From positions 401,874-465,873 of the forward strand of contig NZ_JACIEF010000003.1 in assembly GCF_014196715.1 (NCBI RefSeq): DNA of 64,000 nucleotides. The letters are read 5' to 3'. This DNA comes from Pedobacter zeae. GTDB lineage: Bacteria > Bacteroidota > Bacteroidia > Sphingobacteriales > Sphingobacteriaceae. Positions within the stretch are counted from its first letter, which is position 1. The number at the start of each line of letters is the position of its first letter. The notes under the pieces are model-generated. The model did no database searches. It was not told the DNA's origin and was given only the letters and a program-made list of their open reading frames with translations. Both the position numbers and the translations under genes were made by a program. Shown here piece by piece: positions 1-8,434 of the stretch.

Positions 1-1
1 G

Positions 2-373
2 GATGCCCTGGAACAAACGATTTTACCTAACGTTTTTGATAAGGACAAAGATTATTTATACCATACGCTGTGGACCATCATATCCAAACCCGACCATAGA
101 ATGGTAGGTGATATCTGTTTTGTTGGTGAGCCTGATGCAAATGGAGAAATTGAAATAGGTTATGGTACTTATGAAGAATTTAGAGGTAAAGGTTTTATGA
201 CGGAAGCAATTGGAAGGTTACTGGAATGGGCCAGGGAACAGCCTAAGGTAAAATCGGTTTTTGCCGCCACAACAAAAGACAATGTGGCCTCCTATTCTGT
301 TCTGAAAAAAAACAATTTTGTTCATATTGGAGAAGTTGATGATATGTTAAGCTGGAAAGTTGAATTGAAATAA
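2..373 (+). CDS. GNAT family N-acetyltransferase, 5' end outside window
   Basis: This is the C-terminal 123 residues of a RimJ/RimL-like acetyltransferase. The frame is open from the first bases of the window, so the true start lies upstream; the ATG at 101 is internal. The segment EIGYGTYEEFRGKGFMTEA is the acetyl-CoA-binding motif A (R/Q-x-x-G-x-G/A type), and the motif B region ends with SVLKKNNFVHIGE, the usual C-terminal loop of GNATs. The family transfers an acetyl group from acetyl-CoA to an amine; the substrate cannot be told from this fragment. The next gene starts 68 bp downstream on the same strand. Confidence 0.85.
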   Translation, partial: DALEQTILPNVFDKDKDYLYHTLWTIISKPDHRMVGDICFVGEPDANGEIEIGYGTYEEFRGKGFMTEAIGRLLEWAREQPKVKSVFAATTKDNVASYSVLKKNNFVHIGEVDDMLSWKVELK

Positions 374-441
374 TTTAACCCCATTACATTCGTTTGCATT
401 GAAAGCATTCTCTTTTTTGAATCGATTATTAAACTTAACCT

Positions 442-1155
442 ATGCGATTTCTTCTTTCTTTATTATTCTGTTTATCGGCATCAGCCTCTTTTGCGCAAAA
501 TCCAAAATTAAAAATCAAACATTTAACCGGCGATCTTTATGCCTACACCACATACAACACCTATAAAGGTACCTTAACAGATGCTAATGCCGTTTACCTG
601 GTTACCAATAAAGGTGTTGTCGTAATCGATGCACCCTGGGATAGTACGCAATTCCAGCCATTTTTAGACTCCATCCAGGCCAAACACCACCAAAAAGTAG
701 TGCTGGCCATTGCTACACATTCGCACGGCGACCGTGCAGGTGGCTTAGCTTTTTTTAAAAGCAAGGGTATAAAAACGTATACCAGTAAATTAACCGATGA
801 ACTATTGAAAACCAACAAGGAACCGCGAGCCGCTTATACGTTTACCAACGATACCACTTTTACAGTAGGACAGTATAAAATAAACACCTATTATGCCGGC
901 AAAGGGCATACAAAGGATAACCTGGTGATCTGGTTTCCAAAGGATAAAGTTTTATTTGGCGGCTGCCTGATTAAAAGCCCGGAAGCCGATGATCTGGGTT
1001 ATATTGGAGAGGCTGATTTAGCCGCGTGGCCAAAAAGTATCGAAAAACTGAAGCAGCAATATCCGTATACCAGATTTGTTATTACAGGGCACGATGCATG
1101 GGGTAACCGTGAATCTTTAGATCATACCCTAAAGTTGTTGAAGGAGAAAAAATAA
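442..1155 (+). CDS. subclass B1 metallo-beta-lactamase
   Basis: Periplasmic zinc hydrolase of 237 residues, the usual length for B1 beta-lactamases. A signal peptide covers residues 1-19 and ends in ASASFAQ. All six B1 zinc ligands are visible: H93, H95 and D97 in HSHGD, H156 in GKGH, C175 in GGC, and H217 in TGHDAWG. The Cys ligand in a GGCLIK context separates B1 from B2 and B3 and from glyoxalase or RNase Z members of the fold. The segment LGYIGEAD matches the B1 GNxxDA region, with Tyr where Asn233 is common. Related chromosomal enzymes occur in Pedobacter and Chryseobacterium, and the family hydrolyses penicillins, cephalosporins and carbapenems. No regulator or mobile element adjoins it. 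Family assignment is secure; the substrate range is inference. Confidence 0.92.
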   Translation: MRFLLSLLFCLSASASFAQNPKLKIKHLTGDLYAYTTYNTYKGTLTDANAVYLVTNKGVVVIDAPWDSTQFQPFLDSIQAKHHQKVVLAIATHSHGDRAGGLAFFKSKGIKTYTSKLTDELLKTNKEPRAAYTFTNDTTFTVGQYKINTYYAGKGHTKDNLVIWFPKDKVLFGGCLIKSPEADDLGYIGEADLAAWPKSIEKLKQQYPYTRFVITGHDAWGNRESLDHTLKLLKEKK

Positions 1156-1179
1156 GATCCTGAAACAGATTTTTGGTTA

Positions 1180-1689
1180 TTACAGTACAATTTCGAACAG
1201 ACTTAAACTGATACCTTCATAGTGTTTCGGTAACCCCTCAGTTTCATCCATGGTTACTACCCCAACATAATTAAAGCCACAACCCGTATAATATTCAAGC
1301 AGCTTTTTATTATCTGCCCAGGTGTCCATTCTGATAAATTTAATGTCATTCTTTATGGCGTAATCTTTTGCCCATTTGATAATTTCCTTCACAAAAGCAT
1401 AACCCCGGAATTCGGGATGGGTTACAATCCTATGAATATAAATTGCATCCTGATCACGTTCTCCCCAAATTAACGGATCGTTAAACGTAACGGCAAATAC
1501 ACAGGCCACTGCACCATCAGCAAGAATTTTATATTGGCGGTATTCATCGATTTCGGTCTGCACCATCTCCCGGCTAAAGCCTTGCCAATGTTTGTTAAAC
1601 ACTCTCTTTTGATAGGCAATGGCCATATCATAAAATCTGAAAATGATATCGATATCAGCCGCCTGGCTATTTAGAACTTGTAACTGCAT
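1180..1689 (-). CDS. GNAT family N-acetyltransferase
   Basis: Complete 169-residue acetyltransferase. The central strand IYIHRIVTHPEFRGYAFVKE carries the GNAT motif A, with an aromatic residue replacing one of the usual glycines (R-G-Y-A-F). The C-terminal half reads FIRMDTWADNKKLLEYYTGC, the typical motif B in which W/N-x-x-a-x-x-Y-y-x-x-x-G-F closes the fold. The substrate is unknown. It converges with the metallo-beta-lactamase gene (24 bp apart) and has its own promoter element just ahead of the ATG. Confidence 0.85.
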   Translation of the reverse strand: MQLQVLNSQAADIDIIFRFYDMAIAYQKRVFNKHWQGFSREMVQTEIDEYRQYKILADGAVACVFAVTFNDPLIWGERDQDAIYIHRIVTHPEFRGYAFVKEIIKWAKDYAIKNDIKFIRMDTWADNKKLLEYYTGCGFNYVGVVTMDETEGLPKHYEGISLSLFEIVL

Positions 1690-1693
1690 AAAA

Positions 1694-1701
1694 CAAAGGT
1701 A
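1694..1701 (-). promoter_or_regulatory. -7 promoter element (TACCTTTG) of the GNAT gene
   Basis: The sequence CAAAGGTA, read on the minus strand as TACCTTTG, matches the Bacteroidota TAnnTTTG element. Only four bases separate it from the ATG at 1689, so the transcript would be leaderless or nearly so. Confidence 0.55.
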
Positions 1702-1810
1702 AGGGTAAATTTTACGTCATGTTAGTTGAGATTTACAACCTCAACTCAGGAGCTGAAATACAAAATCAAAATTTACCATCGTTGATAGCTTTCCTGTATT
1801 CAGAATAAAA

Positions 1811-1847
1811 ATAAAAAAAGGCTGCATTCAATCGCGAAAGCAGCCTT
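1811..1847 (-). terminator. Rho-independent terminator downstream of der
   Basis: An 8-bp perfect stem (AAGGCTGC at 1818-1825 with GCAGCCTT at 1840-1847) is followed on the minus strand by a run of seven T. It lies about 60 bp past the der stop codon. Confidence 0.8.
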
Positions 1848-1907
1848 GTTTAAAGAATATCGTCTTTTTGGGTAATTGGCCTTTCGCCTTTAAACGCTCA
1901 ACCCTAA

Positions 1908-3209
1908 CTATTTCTGCCTGAAATAAATCTGGATCGGTGCACCAGAAAAATCGAAGTTTTCTCTTAATTTATTTTCCAGAAAACGTTTATATGGATCTTT
2001 GATGTACTGTGGCAGGTTGCAGAAAAAGGCAAACATTGGTGAAGTTGCATTAATCTGTGTAATGTATTTGATTTTAATATGCTTTCCTTTTAAAGCCGGT
2101 GGCGGGTAATTCTCAATCAACGGCAACATTACATCGTTTAATTTTGACGTAGGAATTTTCTTACCACGGTTTTTATATACATCCAACGCAGCCTCAACAG
2201 CTTTAAAAATACGTTGTTTATTCAGCACTGATGTAAAAATAATCGGCACATCGGTAAACGGACGGATGCGATCTTTAATCTCATCTTCGAAAGCCTTCAT
2301 GGTTTTGGTATTCTTTTCAATCAAATCCCATTTGTTTATCAGAATCACAATACCTTTTTTATTCTTCTCGGCCAGGTGGAAAATGTTGATATCCTGGCTT
2401 TCAATCCCCTCTACAGCATCGATCATTAATACTACAACATCAGCTTCTTCCAGGGCTTTGATGGTACGCATTACCGAATAAAACTCCAGGTTTTCCTTAA
2501 CCTTGGTTTTTTTACGTAATCCGGCAGTATCGATCAGCATAAACTCATGACCGAACTGGTTGTAGTGGATTTTAATTGAATCGCGGGTTGTACCGGCATT
2601 TGCAGTAACAATATTACGTTCTTTACCGATCAGTGCATTAACCAGGGAAGATTTACCCACATTCGGACGTCCTGCAATGGTAATTTTAGGCAATTGGTTT
2701 TCTTCTTCCTGAATATCTTCGAAATTTTTAACAATCTCATCCAATAATTCGCCCGTTCCGGAGCCTGTCATTGACGACAAGGGGTATACCTCACCTAATC
2801 CGAAGCCATAAAAAGTATGTATTTCGTTATACAAAGCAGTGTTATCTACTTTATTTGCACAAACAAAAACAGGTTTATTACTTCTGCGCAGTACCTGAGC
2901 AATATCGTCATCTAAATCGGTAATGCCTGTGGTTACATCCACCATAAAGATCAATACAGTAGCCTCTTCAATGGCAATCATTACCTGTTCGCGGATAGCT
3001 GCTTCATAAACATCTTCAGAGTTGGCTACATAACCACCCGTGTCAATTACGGTAAATTGTTTATCTATCCACTCGCCCACACCATAGTGCCTGTCGCGGG
3101 TTACGCCGCTCATATCATCTACAATGGCCTTACGGCTTTCTGTTAATCTATTAAATAGGGTACTCTTTCCTACGTTTGGCCTGCCTACGATGGCTATAAT
3201 GTTACTCAT
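1908..3209 (-). CDS. der: ribosome biogenesis GTPase Der (EngA)
   Basis: Der is an essential GTPase with two tandem G domains that acts in maturation of the 50S ribosomal subunit. At 433 residues it has the usual length. The first P-loop, GRPNVGKST, is at residues 9-17 and is followed by DTGG and NKVD. The second, GRPNVGKSS, is near residue 180 and is followed by DTAG and NKWD. The C-terminal part from about residue 345 is the KH-like domain and ends IQIYFRQK. The ATG at 3209 gives the expected [14 protein letters not shown] start. A separate promoter motif lies about 120 bp upstream, so der is probably transcribed on its own as well as by read-through from era. Confidence 0.98.
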   Translation of the reverse strand: MSNIIAIVGRPNVGKSTLFNRLTESRKAIVDDMSGVTRDRHYGVGEWIDKQFTVIDTGGYVANSEDVYEAAIREQVMIAIEEATVLIFMVDVTTGITDLDDDIAQVLRRSNKPVFVCANKVDNTALYNEIHTFYGFGLGEVYPLSSMTGSGTGELLDEIVKNFEDIQEEENQLPKITIAGRPNVGKSSLVNALIGKERNIVTANAGTTRDSIKIHYNQFGHEFMLIDTAGLRKKTKVKENLEFYSVMRTIKALEEADVVVLMIDAVEGIESQDINIFHLAEKNKKGIVILINKWDLIEKNTKTMKAFEDEIKDRIRPFTDVPIIFTSVLNKQRIFKAVEAALDVYKNRGKKIPTSKLNDVMLPLIENYPPPALKGKHIKIKYITQINATSPMFAFFCNLPQYIKDPYKRFLENKLRENFDFSGAPIQIYFRQK

Positions 3210-3219
3210 GGGTGTTCTT

Positions 3220-3301
3220 TTGATAGTTAATGGCTATAGTTAATGGTCGTGGTGTTCAGGCAAGCTGCTCAAACTATTGGCTATCAGCCATTGACTATCA
3301 A
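3220..3301. repeat. inverted repeat in the presumed der leader
   Basis: The arms at 3220-3235 and 3286-3301 match at 15 of 16 positions and are separated by about 50 bp. The unit resembles short phrases of the TTGATAGT/AATGGCT type that repeat within the loop. The structure lies between the der promoter motif and the der ATG, so it would be in the 5' leader. Confidence 0.6.
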
Positions 3302-3326
3302 CTACTAACCGATTTATTTCGGGCTG

Positions 3327-3334
3327 CAAAGGTA
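3327..3334 (-). promoter_or_regulatory. -7 promoter element (TACCTTTG) for der
   Basis: A minus-strand TAnnTTTG match. A TTG that could serve as -33 element lies at 3358-3360 (minus strand), 23 bp away, slightly longer than usual. Transcription from here gives a leader of roughly 110 nt. Confidence 0.45.
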
Positions 3335-3362
3335 CGGTTATTTTTCGTAACCTCTATCAATA

Positions 3363-3869
3363 TTAATTTTTATACTTTTCTAAAAGTCCTTTTATTACTT
3401 CCTCGGTTAATTGGTTTCCCTGCAATAATGGAAAGCCCTCCCACCTTACTATTCCTTTCGGATCGATAAGGATAGCATGCGGAATACCCTTAACCTGAAG
3501 CGAGTCTTTTATTACCCCTTTAGTATCTATGGCTTCAAAATAGTTGATTTTTGGATTATCAAAAGCTTCTACTTTTTCTGCCGCCTCATTAGAAAGGCCG
3601 ATAATGGCCAGTTTATCGGCATATTTTTTCTGAAGGTTGTTCAAGGTCGGGATATAAGCCCTGCAGGGTCCGCACCAGGTTGCCCAAAAATCAATCAAAA
3701 CAAATTTCCCTTTAGTATCGGGCTGTTTTGAAATCCATTTCTCCACAACCAGGTCTGGTGCTTTTTCATTCAGGATCGATTTGGCCCACAACCTTTTACC
3801 ATTATTTGATTCCTGGGCGGCAACAAGCGTAGCCCAGAACAGCAATAAAACCGTTATGCTTTTCTTCAT
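3363..3869 (-). CDS. secreted TlpA-like thiol-disulfide oxidoreductase
   Basis: Thioredoxin-fold protein of 168 residues with a signal peptide (residues 1-19, ending LVAAQE). The active site WATWCGPC places the redox cysteines at C66 and C69, and the cis-proline loop GIPHAILID is at about 128-136. Together these define the TlpA/ResA group, which reduces or isomerises disulfides outside the cytoplasm. It starts 15 bp after the era stop codon on the same strand, so it is probably co-transcribed with era. The partner protein is not identifiable. Confidence 0.9.
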   Translation of the reverse strand: MKKSITVLLLFWATLVAAQESNNGKRLWAKSILNEKAPDLVVEKWISKQPDTKGKFVLIDFWATWCGPCRAYIPTLNNLQKKYADKLAIIGLSNEAAEKVEAFDNPKINYFEAIDTKGVIKDSLQVKGIPHAILIDPKGIVRWEGFPLLQGNQLTEEVIKGLLEKYKN

Positions 3870-3884
3870 CCTTAAAAATCGAAA

Positions 3885-4781
3885 TTAATTATCGTATCCG
3901 AAACTTTTTAAGTAGTTCTTTTTACTTCTCCAATCAGGGATAACCTTCACAAACAATTCGAGGAATACCTTGGCATCTAAAAACTTCTCGATTTCGAGCC
4001 TGGCTTCTGTACCTACTTTCTTTAACATACTACCGCCGGTACCGATCAGGATATTTTTCTGCGAATCGCGCTCTACCACCACCTCAGCATTGATGCGTAC
4101 CATTAAACCCTTGCCGTTTTTAAGCGGCTCTTCTTTAAAACTCTTCACAATTACCTCTGTACTGTAAGGAATTTCTTTCTGGTAATTTAAAAAGATCTTT
4201 TCCCGTACAATTTCAGAAACAAAGAAACGCTCAGAGCGGTCGGTTAAATCTTCCTTATCGTAATATGGCGGATGCTCAGGCAACATTTCCAAAATACGAT
4301 CAAGCAAACCATTAACATTATGGTTATGTAAAGCAGAAATAGCGTAAATGGCTACCGGTTTTAATTTTTCGTTCCAGTAAGCAATTTTCTCATCTACCTG
4401 CTCTTGCGTAGCCTGGTCTATCTTATTAATCAAGACAATGGTTGGAATGTTACGGTTGATGATCTTCTCCAGAACATCGTCTTCATCATGCTCCTCATTG
4501 ATGTCGGTTACAAATAAAAGTACATCGGCATCGGTTAAAGATCCGTTAACAAAATCCATCATACTCTCCTGTAAACTGTATTTTGGCTTAATTATACCCG
4601 GCGTATCGGAGAAAACAACCTGGTATTCTTCTTCATTTACGATACCCAATATACGGTGCCTCGTGGTTTGCGCCTTAGGGGTTATAATGCTAAGCCGCTC
4701 GCCTACAAGCACATTCATGAGGGTAGATTTACCTACATTTGGTTTACCTATTATACTAACAAAACCTGCTTTATGCGCCAT
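3885..4781 (-). CDS. era: GTPase Era
   Basis: Era binds the 3' end of 16S rRNA and is needed for 30S subunit assembly. The protein has 298 residues from the ATG at 4781 (MAHKAGFVSIIGKPNVG). An upstream ATG at 4814 would add eleven residues that are not part of the family. The G1 motif GKPNVGKST is at 12-20, DTPG at 59-62 and NKID at 119-122. The KH RNA-binding domain fills the C-terminal third. It sits directly upstream of a thioredoxin gene and diverges from the tRNA operon. Confidence 0.97.
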   Translation of the reverse strand: MAHKAGFVSIIGKPNVGKSTLMNVLVGERLSIITPKAQTTRHRILGIVNEEEYQVVFSDTPGIIKPKYSLQESMMDFVNGSLTDADVLLFVTDINEEHDEDDVLEKIINRNIPTIVLINKIDQATQEQVDEKIAYWNEKLKPVAIYAISALHNHNVNGLLDRILEMLPEHPPYYDKEDLTDRSERFFVSEIVREKIFLNYQKEIPYSTEVIVKSFKEEPLKNGKGLMVRINAEVVVERDSQKNILIGTGGSMLKKVGTEARLEIEKFLDAKVFLELFVKVIPDWRSKKNYLKSFGYDN

Positions 4782-4802
4782 TAAAATATTTTTTAAAAAA
4801 AA

Positions 4803-4834
4803 TTTGCAGTACAAAGAAACGAATTATATCTTTG
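4803..4834 (+). promoter_or_regulatory. promoter of the first tRNA-fMet/tRNA-Glu operon
   Basis: TTTG at 4803-4806 (-33) and TATCTTTG at 4827-4834 (-7), 20 bp apart, is a full match to the Bacteroidota vegetative promoter. Transcription should start near 4840, about 55 bp before the first tRNA. It overlaps the region upstream of era. Confidence 0.75.
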
Positions 4835-4894
4835 CATTCCAATTCGGAAACAGCGTTAAGGATTTAATTCTGGCTAAAAACGAGTTGTATAGAA

Positions 4895-4970
<76 letters not shown>

Positions 4971-5043
4971 ATTCAGTTGGGAGTTGAGCATTTTTAGTTG
5001 GGGTTATTCCAAACTAGAAACTCAAAATCAAACTCAGATTAAT

Positions 5044-5115
5044 GGCCCGTTCGTCTAGGGGTGAGGACGCCAGATTTTCATTCTGGAAACAGGGGTTCGA
5101 TTCCCCTACGGGCTA
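5044..5115 (+). tRNA. tRNA-Glu (TTC), copy 1
   Basis: Cloverleaf of 72 nt to the discriminator base; CCA is not encoded. The acceptor GGCCCGT pairs with ACGGGCT (a G-U at 1-72), the anticodon loop reads TTTTCAT, and the T arm is AGGGG-TTCGATT-CCCCT. It follows the initiator tRNA by 73 bp in one operon. Confidence 0.95.
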
Positions 5116-5144
5116 CATAAGAGGAATTTATTCCAAAAATCACA

Positions 5145-5172
5145 GGGCTGCTCCAAAAGAGCGGCCCTTTTT
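5145..5172 (+). terminator. Rho-independent terminator of tRNA operon 1
   Basis: A 9-bp stem (GGGCTGCTC / GAGCGGCCC, one G-U pair) with a CAAAA loop and five T, 29 bp after tRNA-Glu. Confidence 0.88.
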
Positions 5173-5622
5173 ATTTCATTCCCCACAAATTATTTTCAAT
5201 CATCTTATTCACCTGAAGAATTCTTGCAGATGAATTCGCTAATGTGATCTGGTTTCCCTTTCAGATCTATGCTTCCTGATTGCGATACTGGAAATAAAAC
5301 AATATATTTATAGGCCACCAGGCTTGCCATAACGGTAGCGGGCCTGTTTTTTGCCTTTATATTACCGGTCATTATACAACAACATTAATCCAGATTTCAT
5401 GTACCTATTTGCTTTTGTTATTCTGATAACTTTCTCCAAAAAGATAAATGACATGGTACGGGATTTTAGAAGAAAAGATATGGGTTAACTAAAAGCAGAT
5501 GGTTTCTTTCTGATGCTGATGATTATAACGGTCCTATTGGTTTACCTGGCACTTTCAAAGTTCAATCCCGATAGTTAATTCTGTGAAGAACCTAGTTTAT
5601 TAACCGATTTATCTTTTTGAAC
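5173..5622. other. intergenic region between tRNA operon 1 and the stress block
   Basis: No full gene is visible in about 450 bp. It holds a weak hairpin at about 5310-5350 (AGGCC...GGCCT followed by six T) that could be a second terminator, and the short interrupted membrane reading frame described separately. Confidence 0.5.
5399..5578 (+). pseudogene. possible small membrane protein interrupted by a stop codon
   Basis: From the ATG at 5399 a 29-codon frame encodes a hydrophobic start (MYLFAFVILITF) and a basic stretch, then a TAA at 5486-5488. Reading on in the same frame gives another 29 sense codons containing a clear transmembrane-like segment (MLMIITVLLVYLALS) and a second TAA at 5576. 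Two helices joined in frame suggest a two-helix protein broken by one stop, or two tiny proteins. No family is recognised and chance cannot be excluded. Confidence 0.3.
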
Positions 5623-6264
5623 TCAGGCTGAACATCCATCTAAAAGGCCTTTTACCAACATTTTCCATTGCGGATAAGAAAGTCCGAATTTAGCGGCTAA
5701 GCCCACAATAAGATTACGCCCCCTATCCAGTAACTTACCTTCTGAAATATTAGGCCGCTCATTTCTTCCGTGTTCTTCGGCCGTTATTACGGTACCTTTT
5801 CTCCTGATCAGGAAAGTGGAAGTCGCCTCATCTTGCAAGAAATGTGCTGCAACCCTTTCATCTGACAAGGGAAATTCGGCCGGTCTGACCCGCACGCCCA
5901 AAAATTGCTCGTCTGCTTCATTTTTAGATACGATTTCCTCGACTTTAACCCAATCATACCCCTCACCGGATGAAGGGCCCGGGCCGGGAATATCAATACG
6001 GATATAATCTCCTTTTTCGGCTTTTCTGGCCACTTTAGATCCTCCCGCATCGAACAATACAAATGCAGACATCCCCGAAATTTCTCCCCAGTTGTTGACA
6101 GCCAATAAACGATCGCTGGCTGACTCGAAACACTTTTTCGCCGTTATTTCGTCCGGTGCCACCCTCTCTTCAACCACATCCATCTGGCTGCCTTTCTCTT
6201 GTTCAGGAATTAGCGCCTCTGCTTTTTTTAGTTTCATATTGGGACCCTCCGCTTGTAAAACCAT
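5623..6264 (-). CDS. hypothetical protein, 213 residues
   Basis: I do not recognise a family. The protein is soluble and rather acidic, with no signal peptide or membrane helix. The middle (about residues 65-130) looks like a beta-rich domain containing GDYIRIDIPGPGP and the repeated WVKVEEIVSK / FLGVRVRPAEFPLS pattern. The C-terminal part includes GRNLIVGLAAKFGLSYPQWK. The start at 6264 is the first ATG; the one at 6237 (MKLKKAE) is an alternative. It diverges from the FAD/Rieske gene by 106 bp and belongs to the stress block by position only. Confidence 0.75.
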   Translation of the reverse strand: MVLQAEGPNMKLKKAEALIPEQEKGSQMDVVEERVAPDEITAKKCFESASDRLLAVNNWGEISGMSAFVLFDAGGSKVARKAEKGDYIRIDIPGPGPSSGEGYDWVKVEEIVSKNEADEQFLGVRVRPAEFPLSDERVAAHFLQDEATSTFLIRRKGTVITAEEHGRNERPNISEGKLLDRGRNLIVGLAAKFGLSYPQWKMLVKGLLDGCSA

Positions 6265-6370
6265 TCCGGTTACTCAAAAGTTTTATAAATCACCTTTCCG
6301 GTATTCAAGCCCGAAACAGAAAACCTTTTAGACTTTCATAATGTTACATGGATAAATGACTTAAAACGCT

Positions 6371-7936
6371 ATGAAAAAACAAGATCACTTAGAAAACATG
6401 CGGGATGGTCAAACAGAATCACCCTGGCAATCCTCTTTAAGCAGAGAAATTGAGCAGCCTGCTGCTGAAAATGGTGTAATTTATGATACGCTGATTGTTG
6501 GTGGTGGTATTACCGGGATAACGACAGCTTTTTTGCTGCAAAAATCAGGTCAAAAATGTGTGCTGGCCGAAGCACATTGCCTGGGTTTTGGCACCACCGG
6601 GGGAACGACGGCGCATTTAAACACTTTTTTTGATACTACCTATCCCGAAATTGATGGCGCATTTGGCACTGAAGCTTCCAAAATGATGGCCACCGCAGCA
6701 AAAAATGTTATTGATTTTATCCAGGCGAATGTTGATACATTGGGTATAAATGCAGATTTTGAATATAAAGATGCCTATCTTTTCTCGCAGACTGAAAAAG
6801 AAACTGCGCAGCTACAGGAAATCTTAAGCGCTGCCAAACAAGCCGGTGTAGCTGTTTCCGAAGTTTTTGAAAACGGCCTCCCAATCGATTTTGAGCACGC
6901 ACTGCTGTTTAAAGACCAGGCGCAGTTTCATCCACTAAAATACATTTATGCCATGGCCGAAGCCTTTCAAAAGCTTGGGGGTATCTTATTGGAAAACACC
7001 ATCATTACCGGCAGCAGCTTTAAAGATGAAATCCACAATGCTGAGGCTGAACACATTACCTTGCAAGCTAAAAATTTAGTATATGCCACGCACATCCCAC
7101 CGGGGGTGAACCTGCTCTCTCTGCGTAACGCACCCTACAGAAGTTATGTTTTAGGTGTTAAACTGGAAGATGGCAACTATCCGGAAAGCCTGGCTTATGA
7201 TATGCAGGAGCCCTATCACTACTTTAGAACCCATAAGATTAATGGCGAAAAGATATTGATTGTTGGAGGTGAGGATCATAAAACAGGCCACGAAGATCCT
7301 CAGCAAGCCTTTGAAAACCTTGAACAGTATGTGCGAAAGTATTTTAAAGTAAGTGATATTCCATATCGATGGTCATCTCAATATTATGTCCCGGTTGATG
7401 GTTTACCTTACATAGGCCATTTACCCGGCGGAGAAGAAAGGGTTTTCGCAGCAACCGGATTTAATGGAAATGGGATGATCCTGGGCACCTTGTCAGCCCT
7501 GATCCTTCACGATTTAATCCTTAAAAAAGAAAATCGCCTTGCCGATTTGTTTAAACCCTCGCGGCTTAAACCTGTAGCAGGGTTTGTAGAATTTATAAAG
7601 GAAAACGCAGATGTAGCCTATCATTTTGTTGCCGATAGGTTTTCTGCAGAAACACTTGATTCCATTAACCAGCTTGAACCGGATGAAGGCAAAATAGTTT
7701 CTTTTGAAGGACATAAAATGGCCATCTACAAAGATGCCAAAGGACAGGTAACAGCACTAAGTCCTACCTGTACGCATGCCGGGTGTACCGTAAAGTGGAA
7801 CGGGACTGAAAAAAGCTGGGATTGCCCTTGCCATGGCGGGCGCTATGCCATTAATGGGAAAGTAATTACCGGCCCGCCCCAAAAAGACCTTGAGCAGATT
7901 AACATCAGTAAAATGACCTTTCTTAATGAGATTTAG
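6371..7936 (+). CDS. FAD-dependent oxidoreductase with C-terminal Rieske domain
   Basis: Two-domain flavoprotein of 521 residues. Residues 38-400 form a DAO-type FAD domain with the dinucleotide motif GGGITG at 44-49 and a second FAD contact in the segment AATGFNGNGMILG. The last 90 residues are a Rieske [2Fe-2S] domain: C467 and H469 (CTHAGC) with C485 and H488 (CPCH) bind the cluster, and C472 and C487 are placed for the usual disulfide. The family probably oxidises an amine or amino-acid-like substrate and passes electrons to the cluster, but the substrate is unknown. It is followed after 2 bp by a cinA-like gene and then a membrane protein gene, so these three are probably one operon. Confidence 0.93.
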   Translation: MKKQDHLENMRDGQTESPWQSSLSREIEQPAAENGVIYDTLIVGGGITGITTAFLLQKSGQKCVLAEAHCLGFGTTGGTTAHLNTFFDTTYPEIDGAFGTEASKMMATAAKNVIDFIQANVDTLGINADFEYKDAYLFSQTEKETAQLQEILSAAKQAGVAVSEVFENGLPIDFEHALLFKDQAQFHPLKYIYAMAEAFQKLGGILLENTIITGSSFKDEIHNAEAEHITLQAKNLVYATHIPPGVNLLSLRNAPYRSYVLGVKLEDGNYPESLAYDMQEPYHYFRTHKINGEKILIVGGEDHKTGHEDPQQAFENLEQYVRKYFKVSDIPYRWSSQYYVPVDGLPYIGHLPGGEERVFAATGFNGNGMILGTLSALILHDLILKKENRLADLFKPSRLKPVAGFVEFIKENADVAYHFVADRFSAETLDSINQLEPDEGKIVSFEGHKMAIYKDAKGQVTALSPTCTHAGCTVKWNGTEKSWDCPCHGGRYAINGKVITGPPQKDLEQINISKMTFLNEI

Positions 7937-7938
7937 TA

Positions 7939-8421
7939 ATGGCCAAAGAGATTTTCGAAGCCGCCGGAAAAATACTTATTGAGCGGAAATTAACTATTGC
8001 TTTTGCAGAAAGTGCAACGGCAGGCAGACTGGCAGCCGAATTTTCTCTTATTACTGATGCCGGAAAATTTCTCAGAGGAGCGGTGGTTTGTTACGATGCC
8101 AATTTAAAAGTTGAACTTTTAAAGGTTAAAAAAGAATTGATAGACAAATATACACCCGAATCTATGGAAGTTACCCGCGCTATAGCGCTGGGACTAAGAA
8201 GTTTGATTGAAGCCGATATTTACATAGGAGTTACGGGTTTACCCGCACCGGGAGGAAGCGAAAATTCGGAAAAACCGGTTGGAACGATGTTTCTTTATGC
8301 GATAAAGGATAACGAAATCATCTTTGCTGAGCGTTGCAATTTCCTGGGCGAACCTGAAGCGATTATTATGGCTACCGTTAATCATTGTGCCAAATTATTA
8401 TTGGAATATCTGGAGCATTAA
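7939..8421 (+). CDS. CinA-family nicotinamide-nucleotide amidohydrolase
   Basis: Stand-alone CinA C-terminal domain (PncC type) of 160 residues. The family deamidates nicotinamide mononucleotide to nicotinic acid mononucleotide in NAD salvage. Diagnostic segments are AESATAGRLAAEF near the N-terminus (family AESxTGG), GAVVCYDANLKVELL, and the glycine-rich GVTGLPAPGGSENSEKPVG. The N-terminal molybdopterin-binding domain of full CinA is absent, as is usual for short forms. The ATG lies 2 bp after the stop of the FAD/Rieske gene. Confidence 0.88.
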   Translation: MAKEIFEAAGKILIERKLTIAFAESATAGRLAAEFSLITDAGKFLRGAVVCYDANLKVELLKVKKELIDKYTPESMEVTRAIALGLRSLIEADIYIGVTGLPAPGGSENSEKPVGTMFLYAIKDNEIIFAERCNFLGEPEAIIMATVNHCAKLLLEYLEH

Positions 8422-8434
8422 ACACAAAAAAATT

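Noticed and set aside
5042..5233. 63-codon frame starting in tRNA-Glu
   Set aside because: It reads through the tRNA and its terminator.
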